From NCBI RefSeq assembly GCF_019800665.1, contig NZ_JAHVKO010000001.1, positions 1 to 64,000 of the forward strand: a stretch of 64,000 nucleotides of DNA. Reading direction: 5' to 3'. The notes beneath the pieces were generated by a model, which worked only from the letters and a program-made list of their open reading frames with translations, made no database searches and was not told the DNA's origin. The stretch is from Microbulbifer agarilyticus (GTDB lineage Bacteria; Pseudomonadota; Gammaproteobacteria; Pseudomonadales; Cellvibrionaceae). The translations under genes were made by a program, and so were the position numbers. This document shows, piece after piece, positions 26,145 through 35,487 of this stretch. Numbering within the stretch: position 1 is the stretch's first letter; every line of letters starts with the position of its first letter.

Positions 26145-26173
26145 AAAACAGGCGGCCAGTGGCCGCCTGTTTT
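26145..26173 (-). terminator. Intrinsic terminator of mltF
   Basis: AAAACAGGCGGCC and GGCCGCCTGTTTT form a 13-base perfect stem with a 3-base loop. Read on the minus strand it is followed by GTTTTGC, giving a T-rich tail. It lies 20 bases after the mltF stop. Confidence 0.85.
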
Positions 26174-26192
26174 GCTCAATAAGAGGGGAGGA

Positions 26193-27671
26193 TCAGAGTG
26201 CCGACTGGGAGGCTGCAGATTCCGCAGCAGGGACTTCCACAAGGGCTTCGCTATTGTCGTTGGCTGCGGCGTCGGCCAGGCGCTGTTCTTCGATCCGGTC
26301 GGTCCAGGTCAACAGGGCCTGATAGTGGCGGATATTCTGCACGTAAGTCACCGGCTCCCAGCCACGGGCGTAGCCGTGTTTCAGGGTCTTGTAGTACTGG
26401 CGTTTGGCCAGTAGCGGCAGGTGGTCGCGCACGTCTGCCCAGCGGTCCGGGTTGCCGCCCATGCGCTCGGTGAGAACACGGGCGTCTTCCAGGTGGCCAA
26501 GGCCAATGTTATAGGCGGCGAGCGCCATCCAGGAGCGATCTGGCTCGCGGATACGCTCGGGGATGCGGTCGCGTACCTGAACCAGGTAGCGCGCTCCGCC
26601 GTCGATGCTCTCCAGCGGGTCCAGTCGGTTCACGCCCATTTCGCGCGCGGTAGCGCGGGTCAGCATCATCAGGCCGCGCACGCCGGTAGGTGACTTGGCG
26701 CGCGGGTTCCAGTGGGATTCCTGATAGCTGAGGGCAGCCAACAGTTCCCAATCCACGCCGTACTTGTCGGCGGCTTTCTGCAGTTCTTCCCGCCAGCGGG
26801 GCAGGCGGTCGCGGGTGAGCTGGGCGAAGGTCTTGGCACCGCCCACGTTCATCTGGCTCACGTGTCCAAAATGCAGTTCACGCAGCTCCGCCACCAGGCC
26901 ACTGGTATTGGCGCGGACCATAAAGCTGCGCGCAGCGCGGTAGAGGGTGTCGTCATCGCCCTTGGGGAAGGCCCAGGAAACCGGCTGGAACTGGGTCAGG
27001 TTAAAGGCGATATGGGTATTGGGGTAAAGGCCGCGGTGCACCGCGTAGGCATTGGAGTCGACAACCGCGTAGTGGTACTTGCCCTGATCCACCATCTCCA
27101 CCAGTTCCATGGCGTCGACGTCGGAGATTTCCTCCCAGGAAAGATCTTCATAGCGTTGGGAGAGCTTGCGCAGCTGCTCGGCATGGGCACTGCCGGCGAT
27201 CACCGCAATATTCTTGCCGGCCAGGTCACCCACACTGCGCGGGCGCGCCTCGCCCAGGCGGTAGATCACCTGTTGGCGAATCTCAAAATAAGAAGGCGTG
27301 AAGCGCACCTGCTCGCGGCGCTCGGAGGTTACCGTGAGGCCCGATGCCGCCATGTGTGCACCAGACTCGGGGTCTTCCAGCTCACCGAACAGGTGGCTCA
27401 GGTCGTGCACGTCGCGGATTTCGAGTTCCACGCCCAGTTCGCGGGCAAACTCTTCCAGCATGCCGTACTCGAAGCCGGTGTACTGGCCGTTGGCATCTTC
27501 GTAATAGGTGGTGGGACCATTCTGGGACAGCACGACAAGATTGCCGGAGGCCTTGACCCTCTCCAGCAGGCTCGGCGCCTTGCTGGCGACCAATAAAGAG
27601 GCACAGCAGGCCAGGGCCACCCCCTTTACCAGGCGGCGGCTGTATCGCAACAGTCGGCTTTTCATGATCAT
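26193..27671 (-). CDS. mltF: Membrane-bound lytic murein transglycosylase F
   Basis: A 492-residue two-domain protein. An N-terminal signal (VKGVALACCASLLVASKAPS) leads into a periplasmic solute-binding (SBP_bac_3) domain (LVVLSQNGPTTYYEDANGQYTGFEYGMLEEFA) and then a C-terminal SLT lysozyme-like domain. The catalytic glutamate is in LAALSYQESHWNP, followed by SPTGVRGLMMLT and MALAAYNIGLGH. MltF cleaves the MurNAc-GlcNAc bond of peptidoglycan with formation of 1,6-anhydro-MurNAc; the N-domain is allosteric and senses muropeptides. ATG start with AGGGGA at 6 bases. It is transcribed divergently from purL. Confidence 0.95.
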   Translation of the reverse strand: MIMKSRLLRYSRRLVKGVALACCASLLVASKAPSLLERVKASGNLVVLSQNGPTTYYEDANGQYTGFEYGMLEEFARELGVELEIRDVHDLSHLFGELEDPESGAHMAASGLTVTSERREQVRFTPSYFEIRQQVIYRLGEARPRSVGDLAGKNIAVIAGSAHAEQLRKLSQRYEDLSWEEISDVDAMELVEMVDQGKYHYAVVDSNAYAVHRGLYPNTHIAFNLTQFQPVSWAFPKGDDDTLYRAARSFMVRANTSGLVAELRELHFGHVSQMNVGGAKTFAQLTRDRLPRWREELQKAADKYGVDWELLAALSYQESHWNPRAKSPTGVRGLMMLTRATAREMGVNRLDPLESIDGGARYLVQVRDRIPERIREPDRSWMALAAYNIGLGHLEDARVLTERMGGNPDRWADVRDHLPLLAKRQYYKTLKHGYARGWEPVTYVQNIRHYQALLTWTDRIEEQRLADAAANDNSEALVEVPAAESAASQSAL

Positions 27672-28273
27672 AGGCTGTCCCCTCGAATCCCTTCGTTAGC
27701 ATTATTAACGCGTGAAGCTCGGCCAGTACCTGCTTGGTACCTAACACCTTTCATCCGGATCTTTCACCGGGACTGTTTACCCGCTTGTGGCCGGTATCCA
27801 TGCTTCACTGCGAGCGCTATCCATTGCGTCTCGCTTCGATTCACCGTGTACCAAGAGAATCCAGTACATCGGTAATGCCGGCTTTGCCTATTATTTGAAC
27901 AGCACTAGGCAAAAGCGCGGCAATTTTACCCCATCTCTACCGGGTCTGACCAATTTTGACCAAATTGCGTGACCTGGTTTGTGAAAGCCGGGGTTGTCCC
28001 AATCCACCTTTCAGTGTAGTTGGCGCAGCCGACCATGGGCCTGGCCAAGGGTAATTTAAGGGGAATTGAGGTCGTTCCTGGTGCCATTTGGGTCTTCTCC
28101 ATTAAAGAACGGGGTGCATAGGTACAGTTAATTCCCGTGGCAGTGTTGGAGCGGCGTCGCTTCAGGTACAATGCGCGCGCTCCGATTCCCGGTGTACCTG
28201 CGTGCCACCTCTAAACCGACCGGTTGCTTCCGGCCGCAGGCGCTCAAATTCAGACAAGAGGCTATCTCCCGCG
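27672..28273. other. 600-base divergent intergenic region between mltF and purL
   Basis: No convincing gene is seen. It must carry the promoters of both genes. A small palindrome CAATTTTGACCAAATTG (27951-27967, six-base arms) may be an operator. A purL promoter is proposed near 28146-28172. The size is generous and leaves room for a small RNA or an unrecognised leader. Confidence 0.5.
28146..28172 (+). promoter_or_regulatory. Putative purL promoter
   Basis: TTGGAG and TACAAT (28167-28172) are separated by 15 bases, or 16 if the -35 is read as GTTGGA, about 100 bases before the purL start. TACAAT is a good -10; the -35 is moderate. No PurR box (ACGCAAACGTTTGCGT-like) was recognised. Confidence 0.45.
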
Positions 28274-31200
28274 ATGCTAGTTCTGCGTGGTGCTCCCGCA
28301 CTGTCGAAATTCCGCCATCAAAAACTGCTAACCCAACTCCGCGCCCTGCAGCCTGCCATTGCAGACGTGTACGCAGAGTTTGTGCACTTCTCTGACAGCG
28401 ACAACCTAGGGGACAAGGACCTCGCGCTGCTGGAGCGTTTGCTGCAGTACGGTCCCACCGAAGAAAAGCACCTGCCCGAGGGCGAGCTGCTGCTGGTGGT
28501 ACCGCGTCCGGGCACCATTTCTCCCTGGTCTTCCAAGGCAACCGACATCGCCCACAATGCGGGCCTGACGGATATCCACCGCCTGGAACGTGGTGTTGCC
28601 TACTACATTACTGGCGTTGAATTAACCGAAGCTGAACGCGACGATCTGGCGGCACTGCTGCACGACCGCATGGTGGAGACTGTATTCACCGAGATGGCCC
28701 AGGCAGAGCAGCTGTTCCGCGTGGAGAGCCCACGCCCGATGAGTACCGTCGATGTACTGAACGGTGGTCGCGAGGCCCTGTCTCGGGCCAACGTGACCCT
28801 GGGCCTGGCGCTGGCGGAAGACGAGATCGATTACCTGCTCACCAGCTTCGAAGAGCTGGAGCGCAACCCCACCGATGTTGAGCTGATGATGTTCGCCCAG
28901 GCGAACTCCGAGCACTGCCGCCACAAGATCTTCAATGCCAGCTGGACCATCGACGGCGAAGACATGCCGAACTCCCTGTTTGGCATGATCAAGAACACCT
29001 ACCGCCAGGGCGGTGACAATGTGCTGTCTGCCTACGCGGATAACGCGGCCGTTGTGGTTGGCCACAATGCCGGCCGTTTTTACCCGGACCCGGAAACCAA
29101 GGAATACCGCTTCAGCCAGGAAGCCATCCACCTGCTGATGAAGGTGGAAACCCATAACCACCCGACCGCCATCGCGCCGTTCTCCGGTGCCGGCACCGGC
29201 GCCGGTGGTGAGATCCGTGACGAGGGCGCGGTAGGCCGCGGCTCCAAGCCCAAGGTTGGCCTCACCGGCTTCACCGTATCCAACCTGCAGGTCCCGGGCT
29301 TCGAACAGCCGTGGGAAGTGAATTACGGCAAGCCCGGTCGCATCGTGACCGCGCTGGATATCATGATTGAAGGCCCCATCGGTGGTGCTGCCTTTAACAA
29401 CGAATTCGGCCGCCCGAACATCTGCGGCTATTTCCGTACCTTTGAAGAAGACTTCAACGGCGAGCGCCGCGGCTACCACAAGCCGATCATGCTGGCCGGT
29501 GGTTACGGCAACATCCGTGAAGACCACGTGGACAAGCCGGAATTCCAGCCGGGCGCCAAGCTGATCGCCCTCGGTGGCCCGGCCATGTTGATTGGCCTGG
29601 GTGGCGGTGCCGCTTCCAGTATGGCCAGCGGCTCCAGCTCGGAAGACCTGGACTTCGCCTCCGTGCAGCGCCAGAACCCGGAAATCGAGCGCCGTTGTCA
29701 GGAGGTCATCGACCAGTGCTGGCAGCTGGGTGCCGAGAACCCCATCGCGTTTATTCACGATGTAGGCGCCGGCGGCCTCTCCAACGCTTTCCCGGAACTG
29801 GTGAAAGACGGTGGTACCGGCGGCAGCTTCGAGCTGCGCAACGTACCGTCCGACGAGCCGGGCATGAGCCCGCTGGAAATCTGGTGTAACGAATCCCAGG
29901 AGCGCTACGTCCTGGCAGTAATGCCGGAAGACCTGGCGCGCTTCGAGAAGATCTGCGAGCGCGAGCGCGCGCCGTTCGCGGTGGTGGGAGAAGCCACCAG
30001 CGAGAAGCACCTGACCCTGAATGACAAGCAGTTCGACGCCAAGCCGGTCGACCTGCCCATGTCCGTGCTGTTCGGCAAGCCGCCGAAGATGCACCGTGAG
30101 GCTGCCAAGGTAGAAGCCGAAACCAAGGCCTTCGATACCAGCAAGATCGATCTGAACGATGCCGCCGAGCGCGTTCTGCGTCTGCCCACAGTGGCCAGCA
30201 AAAACTTCCTGATCACCATTGGCGACCGTACCGTAACCGGACAGGTCAGCCGCGATCAGATGGTTGGCCCCTGGCAGGTACCGGTCGCGGACTGTGCGGT
30301 AACCACCGTTTCTTATGACAGCACCGCGGGCGAAGCCATGTCCATGGGTGAGCGTACTCCGGTTGCGCTGCTGGACGCGCCGGCCTCCGGTCGCCTGGCG
30401 GTGGGTGAGGCGATCACCAATATTGCGTGTGCGCCGATCAAGCAGCTGTCCGATATCAAACTGTCCGCCAACTGGATGTGTGCCGCGGGCCACCCGGGTG
30501 AGGAAGAAAAGCTCTACCGCACCGTAGAAGCCATCGGTATGGAGCTGTGCCCGGAACTGGGTATTACCATCCCGGTGGGTAAGGACTCCATGTCCATGCG
30601 CACCGCGTGGAATGAAGACGGCGAAGACAAGGCGGTAACTGCGCCGCTGTCGCTGGTAATTTCTGCCTTCTCCCCGGTTACCGATGTACGCAAAGTGGTG
30701 ACCCCACAGCTGCGCCGCACCAAAAAAGGTGAGAGCGAGCTGATTCTTGTGGATCTGGGCGCTGGTAAAAACCGCCTCGGTGGCTCCTGCCTGGCACAGG
30801 TATACAACGAGCTGGGTGAGCAACCAGCAGACCTGGACGATGCCAAGCGCCTCAAAGGCTTCTTCGACCTGATGCAGCAGCTGCTGGCGGAGAACAAGGT
30901 CATTGCATATCACGACCGCGCCGACGGCGGCTTGTTCGCCACGCTGGCGGAAATGAGCTTCGCCGGCCGCGTCGGCCTGGACGTCGAAATTTTCGACCTC
31001 GACGACGACGCCATCGCCGCGCTGTTCAGTGAAGAGCTGGGTGCGGTACTGCAGGTGCCGGCGGCCGATGCTGAGATGATCGAAGGGCGTTTCGCCACCG
31101 TTGGCGTACCGGCGCACCGTATTGGTGGCCTCAACGACAACGAAACCCTGTGCATCACCAATAACGGCAAAGAAATCTTCAACCGCAGCCGTGCGGAACT

Positions 31201-32152
31201 GGAGCAGATCTGGTCAGAAACCAGCTACCGCATTCAGGCGCTGCGCGACAACGCCGATTGCGCCAAGCAAGAGTTTGACGCCATCGCCAAAACTTCCGCG
31301 CAGGACCCAGGCCTGTCCGTGAGCCTGAGCTACGACGTCAACGAAGATATCGCTGCGCCGTACATCAGCAAGGGTGTGCGGCCGAAGATTGCGATCCTGC
31401 GCGAGCAGGGCGTCAACAGCCAGGTGGAAATGGCACATTCCTTCCACCGCGCGGGCTTCAATGCCGTCGATGTGCACATGAGCGATATTCTCGCCGGCCG
31501 TGTTGAACTGGACCAGTTCAAGGGCCTGGTGGGCTGTGGTGGCTTCTCCTACGGTGACGTACTCGGCGCCGGTGAAGGTTGGGCCAAGACCATTCTGTTC
31601 AACGACCGCGCACGCGATCAGTTCGAAGGCTTCTTTAACCGCAAAGACACCTTCGGCCTCGGCGTGTGTAACGGCTGTCAGATGTTCTCCGTCATCAAGG
31701 AACTGATTCCGGGTGCCGGCCACTGGCCGCGCTTTGTGCGCAACCTGTCCGAGCAGTACGAAGCGCGCTTTGCGCTGGTGGGCGTGGAAGACTCCCCATC
31801 GGTCCTGTTCAAAGGGATGGCTGGATCTTACATGCCGGTGGCAGTTGCTCACGGTGAGGGTCGCGTGGAATTTGCCGACCAGAAGGCGCTGGAAGCGTGC
31901 GAACAATCCGGCACCATTGCCATGCGCTACCTGAACAACAACCAGCAGATTACCGAAACTTATCCGGCCAACCCGAATGGCTCGGTAAACGGTATTACCT
32001 CTCTGTGTTCCGAAGACGGTCGCGTCACCATCATGATGCCGCACCCGGAGCGTGTTGCCCGCGCCGTCAGCAACAGCTGGCGCCCGGATGACTGGGATGA
32101 AGATTCCGGCTGGATGCGTCTGTTCCGCAACGCCCGTGTGTTTGTCGACTGA
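28274..32152 (+). CDS. purL: Phosphoribosylformylglycinamidine synthase (single-chain PurL)
   Basis: A 1,292-residue enzyme of purine synthesis that converts FGAR, ATP and glutamine to FGAM. It is the fused large form of gammaproteobacteria. In order: N-terminal PurS-like domain ([15 protein letters not shown]), linker, two AIRS-type ATP-binding halves ([65 protein letters not shown]), and a C-terminal glutamine amidotransferase. The latter has the nucleophile Cys in [10 protein letters not shown] and the catalytic His in MPHPERV. The start is the ATG that leads [11 protein letters not shown], as in E. coli PurL; an in-frame extension upstream is unlikely. A strong terminator follows. Confidence 0.97.
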   Translation: MLVLRGAPALSKFRHQKLLTQLRALQPAIADVYAEFVHFSDSDNLGDKDLALLERLLQYGPTEEKHLPEGELLLVVPRPGTISPWSSKATDIAHNAGLTDIHRLERGVAYYITGVELTEAERDDLAALLHDRMVETVFTEMAQAEQLFRVESPRPMSTVDVLNGGREALSRANVTLGLALAEDEIDYLLTSFEELERNPTDVELMMFAQANSEHCRHKIFNASWTIDGEDMPNSLFGMIKNTYRQGGDNVLSAYADNAAVVVGHNAGRFYPDPETKEYRFSQEAIHLLMKVETHNHPTAIAPFSGAGTGAGGEIRDEGAVGRGSKPKVGLTGFTVSNLQVPGFEQPWEVNYGKPGRIVTALDIMIEGPIGGAAFNNEFGRPNICGYFRTFEEDFNGERRGYHKPIMLAGGYGNIREDHVDKPEFQPGAKLIALGGPAMLIGLGGGAASSMASGSSSEDLDFASVQRQNPEIERRCQEVIDQCWQLGAENPIAFIHDVGAGGLSNAFPELVKDGGTGGSFELRNVPSDEPGMSPLEIWCNESQERYVLAVMPEDLARFEKICERERAPFAVVGEATSEKHLTLNDKQFDAKPVDLPMSVLFGKPPKMHREAAKVEAETKAFDTSKIDLNDAAERVLRLPTVASKNFLITIGDRTVTGQVSRDQMVGPWQVPVADCAVTTVSYDSTAGEAMSMGERTPVALLDAPASGRLAVGEAITNIACAPIKQLSDIKLSANWMCAAGHPGEEEKLYRTVEAIGMELCPELGITIPVGKDSMSMRTAWNEDGEDKAVTAPLSLVISAFSPVTDVRKVVTPQLRRTKKGESELILVDLGAGKNRLGGSCLAQVYNELGEQPADLDDAKRLKGFFDLMQQLLAENKVIAYHDRADGGLFATLAEMSFAGRVGLDVEIFDLDDDAIAALFSEELGAVLQVPAADAEMIEGRFATVGVPAHRIGGLNDNETLCITNNGKEIFNRSRAELEQIWSETSYRIQALRDNADCAKQEFDAIAKTSAQDPGLSVSLSYDVNEDIAAPYISKGVRPKIAILREQGVNSQVEMAHSFHRAGFNAVDVHMSDILAGRVELDQFKGLVGCGGFSYGDVLGAGEGWAKTILFNDRARDQFEGFFNRKDTFGLGVCNGCQMFSVIKELIPGAGHWPRFVRNLSEQYEARFALVGVEDSPSVLFKGMAGSYMPVAVAHGEGRVEFADQKALEACEQSGTIAMRYLNNNQQITETYPANPNGSVNGITSLCSEDGRVTIMMPHPERVARAVSNSWRPDDWDEDSGWMRLFRNARVFVD

Positions 32153-32189
32153 TTTTCGGTATCGCACATCCGCCTGATTTCAGGTGTAC

Positions 32190-32218
32190 AAAAACCCCGG
32201 TTTTTACCGGGGTTTTTT
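32190..32218 (+). terminator. Intrinsic terminator of purL
   Basis: AAAAACCCCGGT and ACCGGGGTTTTT form a 12-base stem followed by further T residues (GGGGTTTTTT), 37 bases after the purL stop. A textbook rho-independent terminator that could work in both directions. Confidence 0.92.
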
Positions 32219-32368
32219 ATGCGCGAAAGGCAACAGCTTTCCAGGTATGGATACCTCGGTGCAGCGATTGAACTTGTCTAGACTGAAGGGGCTTTGAAAT
32301 TTGGTCGTCCGGTGACTGTGCGCGCTGGTCGAGTTATGAAGGCTCTTAACAATCTCGGTGGTTCAATT

Positions 32369-33166
32369 ATGTGTGACGAATTACTGCATTCCGGCGATAC
32401 CTCTCGCGCCACGCAATCGCCTGCTGAGGCGTCGGATACTGGGCAAGGGACCAGCCGTCGGCAGCTATTGAAGGGCGCCTTCTCGGCGAGTGTGGCCGGG
32501 CTTGCCGCTGGCGCGGGGTTAATGGGGTTTTCCAATGTAAGCTTTGCTGGCGCTTTGACCAAAGAGCAGCGTGACGGGATGAGCCCTGATGACATCGTTA
32601 AGATGATGGAGGAGGGCAACAAGCGCTTTCGTGCGGGCAAGATGAAGCAGCATGATTATGTAGCGCAGCAGAACGCAACGGCATCTGGACAGTATCCTGC
32701 GGCGGCAATTTTAAGCTGTATTGATTCACGCACCCCGGCGGAAATACTGCTCGACCTTGGTCTGGGCGATGCATTCAATGCGCGAGTCGCGGGTAACATT
32801 TGTAATGATGATGTTATTGGTAGCCTCGAATTTGCCTGTGCAGCAGCGGGCTCCAAAGTGATTCTGGTGATGGGGCATAGCGCCTGCGGCGCAGTTAAGG
32901 GCGCCATTGATAACGTAAAGCTGGGCAAACTTACCGGCCTGCTCAGCAAGATCCAACCTGCGGTGGCGGCCACCAAGTACGATGGTGATCGATCCAGTAA
33001 GAATGCCGAGTTTGTTGATCAGGTGGCGGAAAACAATGTACGCCAGTCGATCAAGGAAATTCGCGAGGGCAGCGAGACACTGGCCAATCTGGAAAAAGAA
33101 GGGAAAATCAAAATCATCGGCGCCATGTACAACCTGAGTGATGGTCAGCTGACGTTACTGAATTGA
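32369..33166 (+). CDS. Tat-exported beta-carbonic anhydrase
   Basis: About 265 residues. A twin-arginine signal, SRRQLLKGAFSASVAGLAAGAG, precedes the cleavage region NVSFAGA, so the enzyme is exported folded. The mature part is a beta-class carbonic anhydrase: zinc ligands are in SCIDSR (Cys, plus the Asp-Arg dyad) and GHSACGAVKG (His and Cys), with FNARVAGNICNDDVIGSLEFA between. It hydrates CO2 to bicarbonate in the periplasm, interesting because most beta enzymes are cytoplasmic. An in-frame ATG at 32336 would add 11 residues; both starts keep the Tat motif. It stands alone, with hairpins on both sides. Confidence 0.9.
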   Translation: MCDELLHSGDTSRATQSPAEASDTGQGTSRRQLLKGAFSASVAGLAAGAGLMGFSNVSFAGALTKEQRDGMSPDDIVKMMEEGNKRFRAGKMKQHDYVAQQNATASGQYPAAAILSCIDSRTPAEILLDLGLGDAFNARVAGNICNDDVIGSLEFACAAAGSKVILVMGHSACGAVKGAIDNVKLGKLTGLLSKIQPAVAATKYDGDRSSKNAEFVDQVAENNVRQSIKEIREGSETLANLEKEGKIKIIGAMYNLSDGQLTLLN

Positions 33167-33174
33167 AACCTGAG

Positions 33175-33193
33175 CGGCGCCCTTTGGGCGCCG
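33175..33193 (+). terminator. Hairpin after the carbonic anhydrase
   Basis: CGGCGCCC and GGGCGCCG form a perfect 8-base GC-rich stem around TTT, 8 bases after the stop. The tail (TTGCATCC) is only weakly T-rich, so it is a plausible but not ideal terminator. Confidence 0.55.
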
Positions 33194-33309
33194 TTGCATC
33201 CATATAAGTGTATTTGCGCGCCTGACCAGAGACTAAAATTCCTGACTGGTCGGGCACTTTTTCCATTCTTTGCTACACTAAAAACCATAAGCGCAATAAC
33301 ATTTTTCGT

Positions 33310-33681
33310 ATGGACACTTCATCGCAATCGATACCAACCTCCATACCTTCGCTGCTGGCTGATTATCTCAGCCCATTAAGTCCGCAGCGCAGCGAACGCC
33401 TGCACAAGTTGCACAACCTTGTGATCGCCAGCTATCCCGATGCAAATCTATCCCTCAAATACAAAATGCCAACCTACGAGCAGGGTGCCGGGTGGGTGGC
33501 ACTGGCGAATCAGAAGCATTATGTCTCGGTGTATACCTGTGCCCGCGTCCACATACAGCCGTATCTCGATAAGCATCCAAAAACCAAGTGCGGAACCGGG
33601 TGCCTGAATTTCCGCGACAATGACGATATTGTGTTTGAAGACCTGAAGCCGGTATTGGCTTCTGCATTTAGCAAGAAGTGA
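33310..33681 (+). CDS. DUF1801 (YdhG-like) protein
   Basis: A 123-residue cytoplasmic protein of the DUF1801/YdhG group. Landmarks are the N-terminal helical part (LLADYLSPLSPQRSERLHKLHNLVIASYPDANLSLKYKMPTYE), then GWVALANQKHYVSVYTC and the conserved GTGCLNFRDNDDI. The family is linked to small stress or iron-binding proteins but has no established activity. The start is the ATG after an AT-rich spacer. Confidence 0.8.
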   Translation: MDTSSQSIPTSIPSLLADYLSPLSPQRSERLHKLHNLVIASYPDANLSLKYKMPTYEQGAGWVALANQKHYVSVYTCARVHIQPYLDKHPKTKCGTGCLNFRDNDDIVFEDLKPVLASAFSKK

Positions 33682-33751
33682 GGCAGCTGACACCGTCGGT
33701 AGTTTAGTCGCGCGCTCACAGGGAATTAAGATAAAAATCAAGGAGTTGATC

Positions 33752-34075
33752 ATGCCTTACAACGAAGAGCTGGCGGAAAAAGTACGCGAAGTCCTGCAGG
33801 AAGAAGCCGGTCTGACCGAAAAGCAGATGTTTGGTGGCCTGGCATTTATGCTCAATGGCAACATGGCCTGCGGCGTTGTTGGCGAGGAGCTGATGGTGCG
33901 GGTAGGGCCTGACAACTACCAGGCCGCACTGGGCGAGCGCTATACCCGGCCCATGGACTTCACCGGCCGGCCACTGAAGGGCATGGTGTATGTCGAAGAG
34001 GACGCCATTCTTGAGGACCTAAATGGATGGGTCACCCGCGGAGTAGAGTTTGCGGGTACCCTGCCACCAAAATAA
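33752..34075 (+). CDS. TfoX N-terminal domain protein
   Basis: A 107-residue protein matching only the N-domain of TfoX/Sxy (MFGGLAFMLNGNMACGVVGEELMVRVG, then MDFTGRPLKGMVYVEED). In Haemophilus and Vibrio, full-length TfoX is a co-regulator of competence genes; stand-alone N-domain proteins are common and their role is unclear. The ATG is preceded by AAGGAG at 6 bases, the best ribosome site nearby; the TTG two codons upstream is ignored. Stop is 40 bases from the convergent CDF gene. Confidence 0.85.
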   Translation: MPYNEELAEKVREVLQEEAGLTEKQMFGGLAFMLNGNMACGVVGEELMVRVGPDNYQAALGERYTRPMDFTGRPLKGMVYVEEDAILEDLNGWVTRGVEFAGTLPPK

Positions 34076-34115
34076 GGCGGCTCCAACTCGATTTCTTCAT
34101 AACACTCTTCATTGA

Positions 34116-35237
34116 TCAAACAGCGCCGGCATCCAGGCTGTCCGGGTCGTCCAGCTTCGAGGGGGCGGCGATACCGTCAATTTCGACGGTCAAATGGGAA
34201 ACCTGTGAACAGCGCTGTTTGAGTTCCGCTTCCAGCGTATCAATCAACATTTCTGTTGCCTCCAGGGTGGCCTGCACCGTCGCCCTCTGTTCCGCATAGT
34301 CGATCACTGTCTCCGTGCGCCGATGATCGGGCACGCGTTCCAGAAGTGCGGCCTGGTGCTCCTCAATACGTTTACGCATATCGCGCATCAGCACTTCTTC
34401 GCGTATCTCTATTTCCGCAACGACCACGGTATGCCGGTCGTCTACGATGACCGAGCGCAGGTCGTGGTGGCGTTCGATTTCGGGGTGCTGGCGTACAATT
34501 TCACTAAAGCACTTCTCGGCCTTGTGATCGCGAATACTGGTAAGAAAGCGCATATTTACCATGCCGAGAAAGATTGCGGTGACACCGAGCATCAGTGCGA
34601 TCAGCACGGAAAACCCGATGTCCCAGCGCGGATCGCCGGTGACCTGCGTCATACCGATACCTGTGGCGGCGAGTATCACACCGGTAACGGCAATCGAGTC
34701 TTCAAGCAGTACCGCAATCAGTGTTGGATCATCCGCGGACACCAGATAACGAAACGGATTGCGCAAACCGGCGGCGCGCATACGGCTGAAGAATTCTTTG
34801 GCCGCCACGTAGAGGACATATCCCTCGAGTACGAAGGCAATGGTTAACACCAGCGCTGAAATCACAATAGGGTGGACCGCCATGCCCAGCACCTGGATAG
34901 TCTCCGGCCGCTCTATATGTCCCAGATTGTGAAACGCATGCCAGGCATGGGCCAGGCCGAGGCCACAACCAATGGAGAAGAGGCCAATGGCACTCCACAG
35001 GTTCCACAGATACTTTTTCTGGCCGTGGCCAAACGCATAGTGACGATCTGCCGGACGCCCGCCCCGCTTCAACCCCAACAGCAAGAAGATCTGATTGAGG
35101 GTGTCCATGAGACTGTGGACAGCCTCATTCATCATTGCGGCGGAATGGGTCGCCAGAGCAGCAACACCTTTCAATACGGTGATAATCGCGTTCACACAAA
35201 TGGCATAGAGAACCGCCTTTTTTGATCCCTGAGCCAT
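34116..35237 (-). CDS. Cation diffusion facilitator (SLC30A9-like) transporter
   Basis: A 373-residue CDF-family protein with six membrane segments. TM2 carries ATHSAAMMNEAVHSLMDTLNQIFLLLGLKRG, the EAxHSxxDTxNQ form typical of the ZnT9-like branch, followed by RPADRHYAFGHGQKKYLWNLWSA. TM5 has LLEDSIAVTGVILAATGIG with the second metal-site Asp. A C-terminal cytoplasmic domain (about residues 210-340) contains HHDLRSVIVDDRHTVVVAEIEI. Such transporters export Zn(II), Fe(II) or other divalent metals against protons. The metal cannot be fixed from sequence. GGGAG precedes the ATG. Confidence 0.9.
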   Translation of the reverse strand: MAQGSKKAVLYAICVNAIITVLKGVAALATHSAAMMNEAVHSLMDTLNQIFLLLGLKRGGRPADRHYAFGHGQKKYLWNLWSAIGLFSIGCGLGLAHAWHAFHNLGHIERPETIQVLGMAVHPIVISALVLTIAFVLEGYVLYVAAKEFFSRMRAAGLRNPFRYLVSADDPTLIAVLLEDSIAVTGVILAATGIGMTQVTGDPRWDIGFSVLIALMLGVTAIFLGMVNMRFLTSIRDHKAEKCFSEIVRQHPEIERHHDLRSVIVDDRHTVVVAEIEIREEVLMRDMRKRIEEHQAALLERVPDHRRTETVIDYAEQRATVQATLEATEMLIDTLEAELKQRCSQVSHLTVEIDGIAAPSKLDDPDSLDAGAV

Positions 35238-35487
35238 GTAACTCCCTTTTCCCTGATGTTTCCCGAATGCCAGACGTAGCCAAAGGGCGCTACGTAACGC
35301 TGTGATAGGTGGGGTATTGAAAACCCACTTCCGTCAAAAATAGGCAAGGTGACGGCGGCTGAATCTCTCTCTAGATGCGAAAAACGCCAACCCGCCAATC
35401 TGCACAAAAATCCGCTGCCTATACTTCCCCAGTTCCAATTGTCTGCCACCGCGCACAGTCCAGCGCGGATACTAATGGGGAATCACC

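Noticed and set aside
28622-31117. An 831-codon open frame on the strand opposite purL
   Set aside because: It lies entirely inside purL, has no recognisable domain, and long antisense frames are expected in GC-rich coding DNA.
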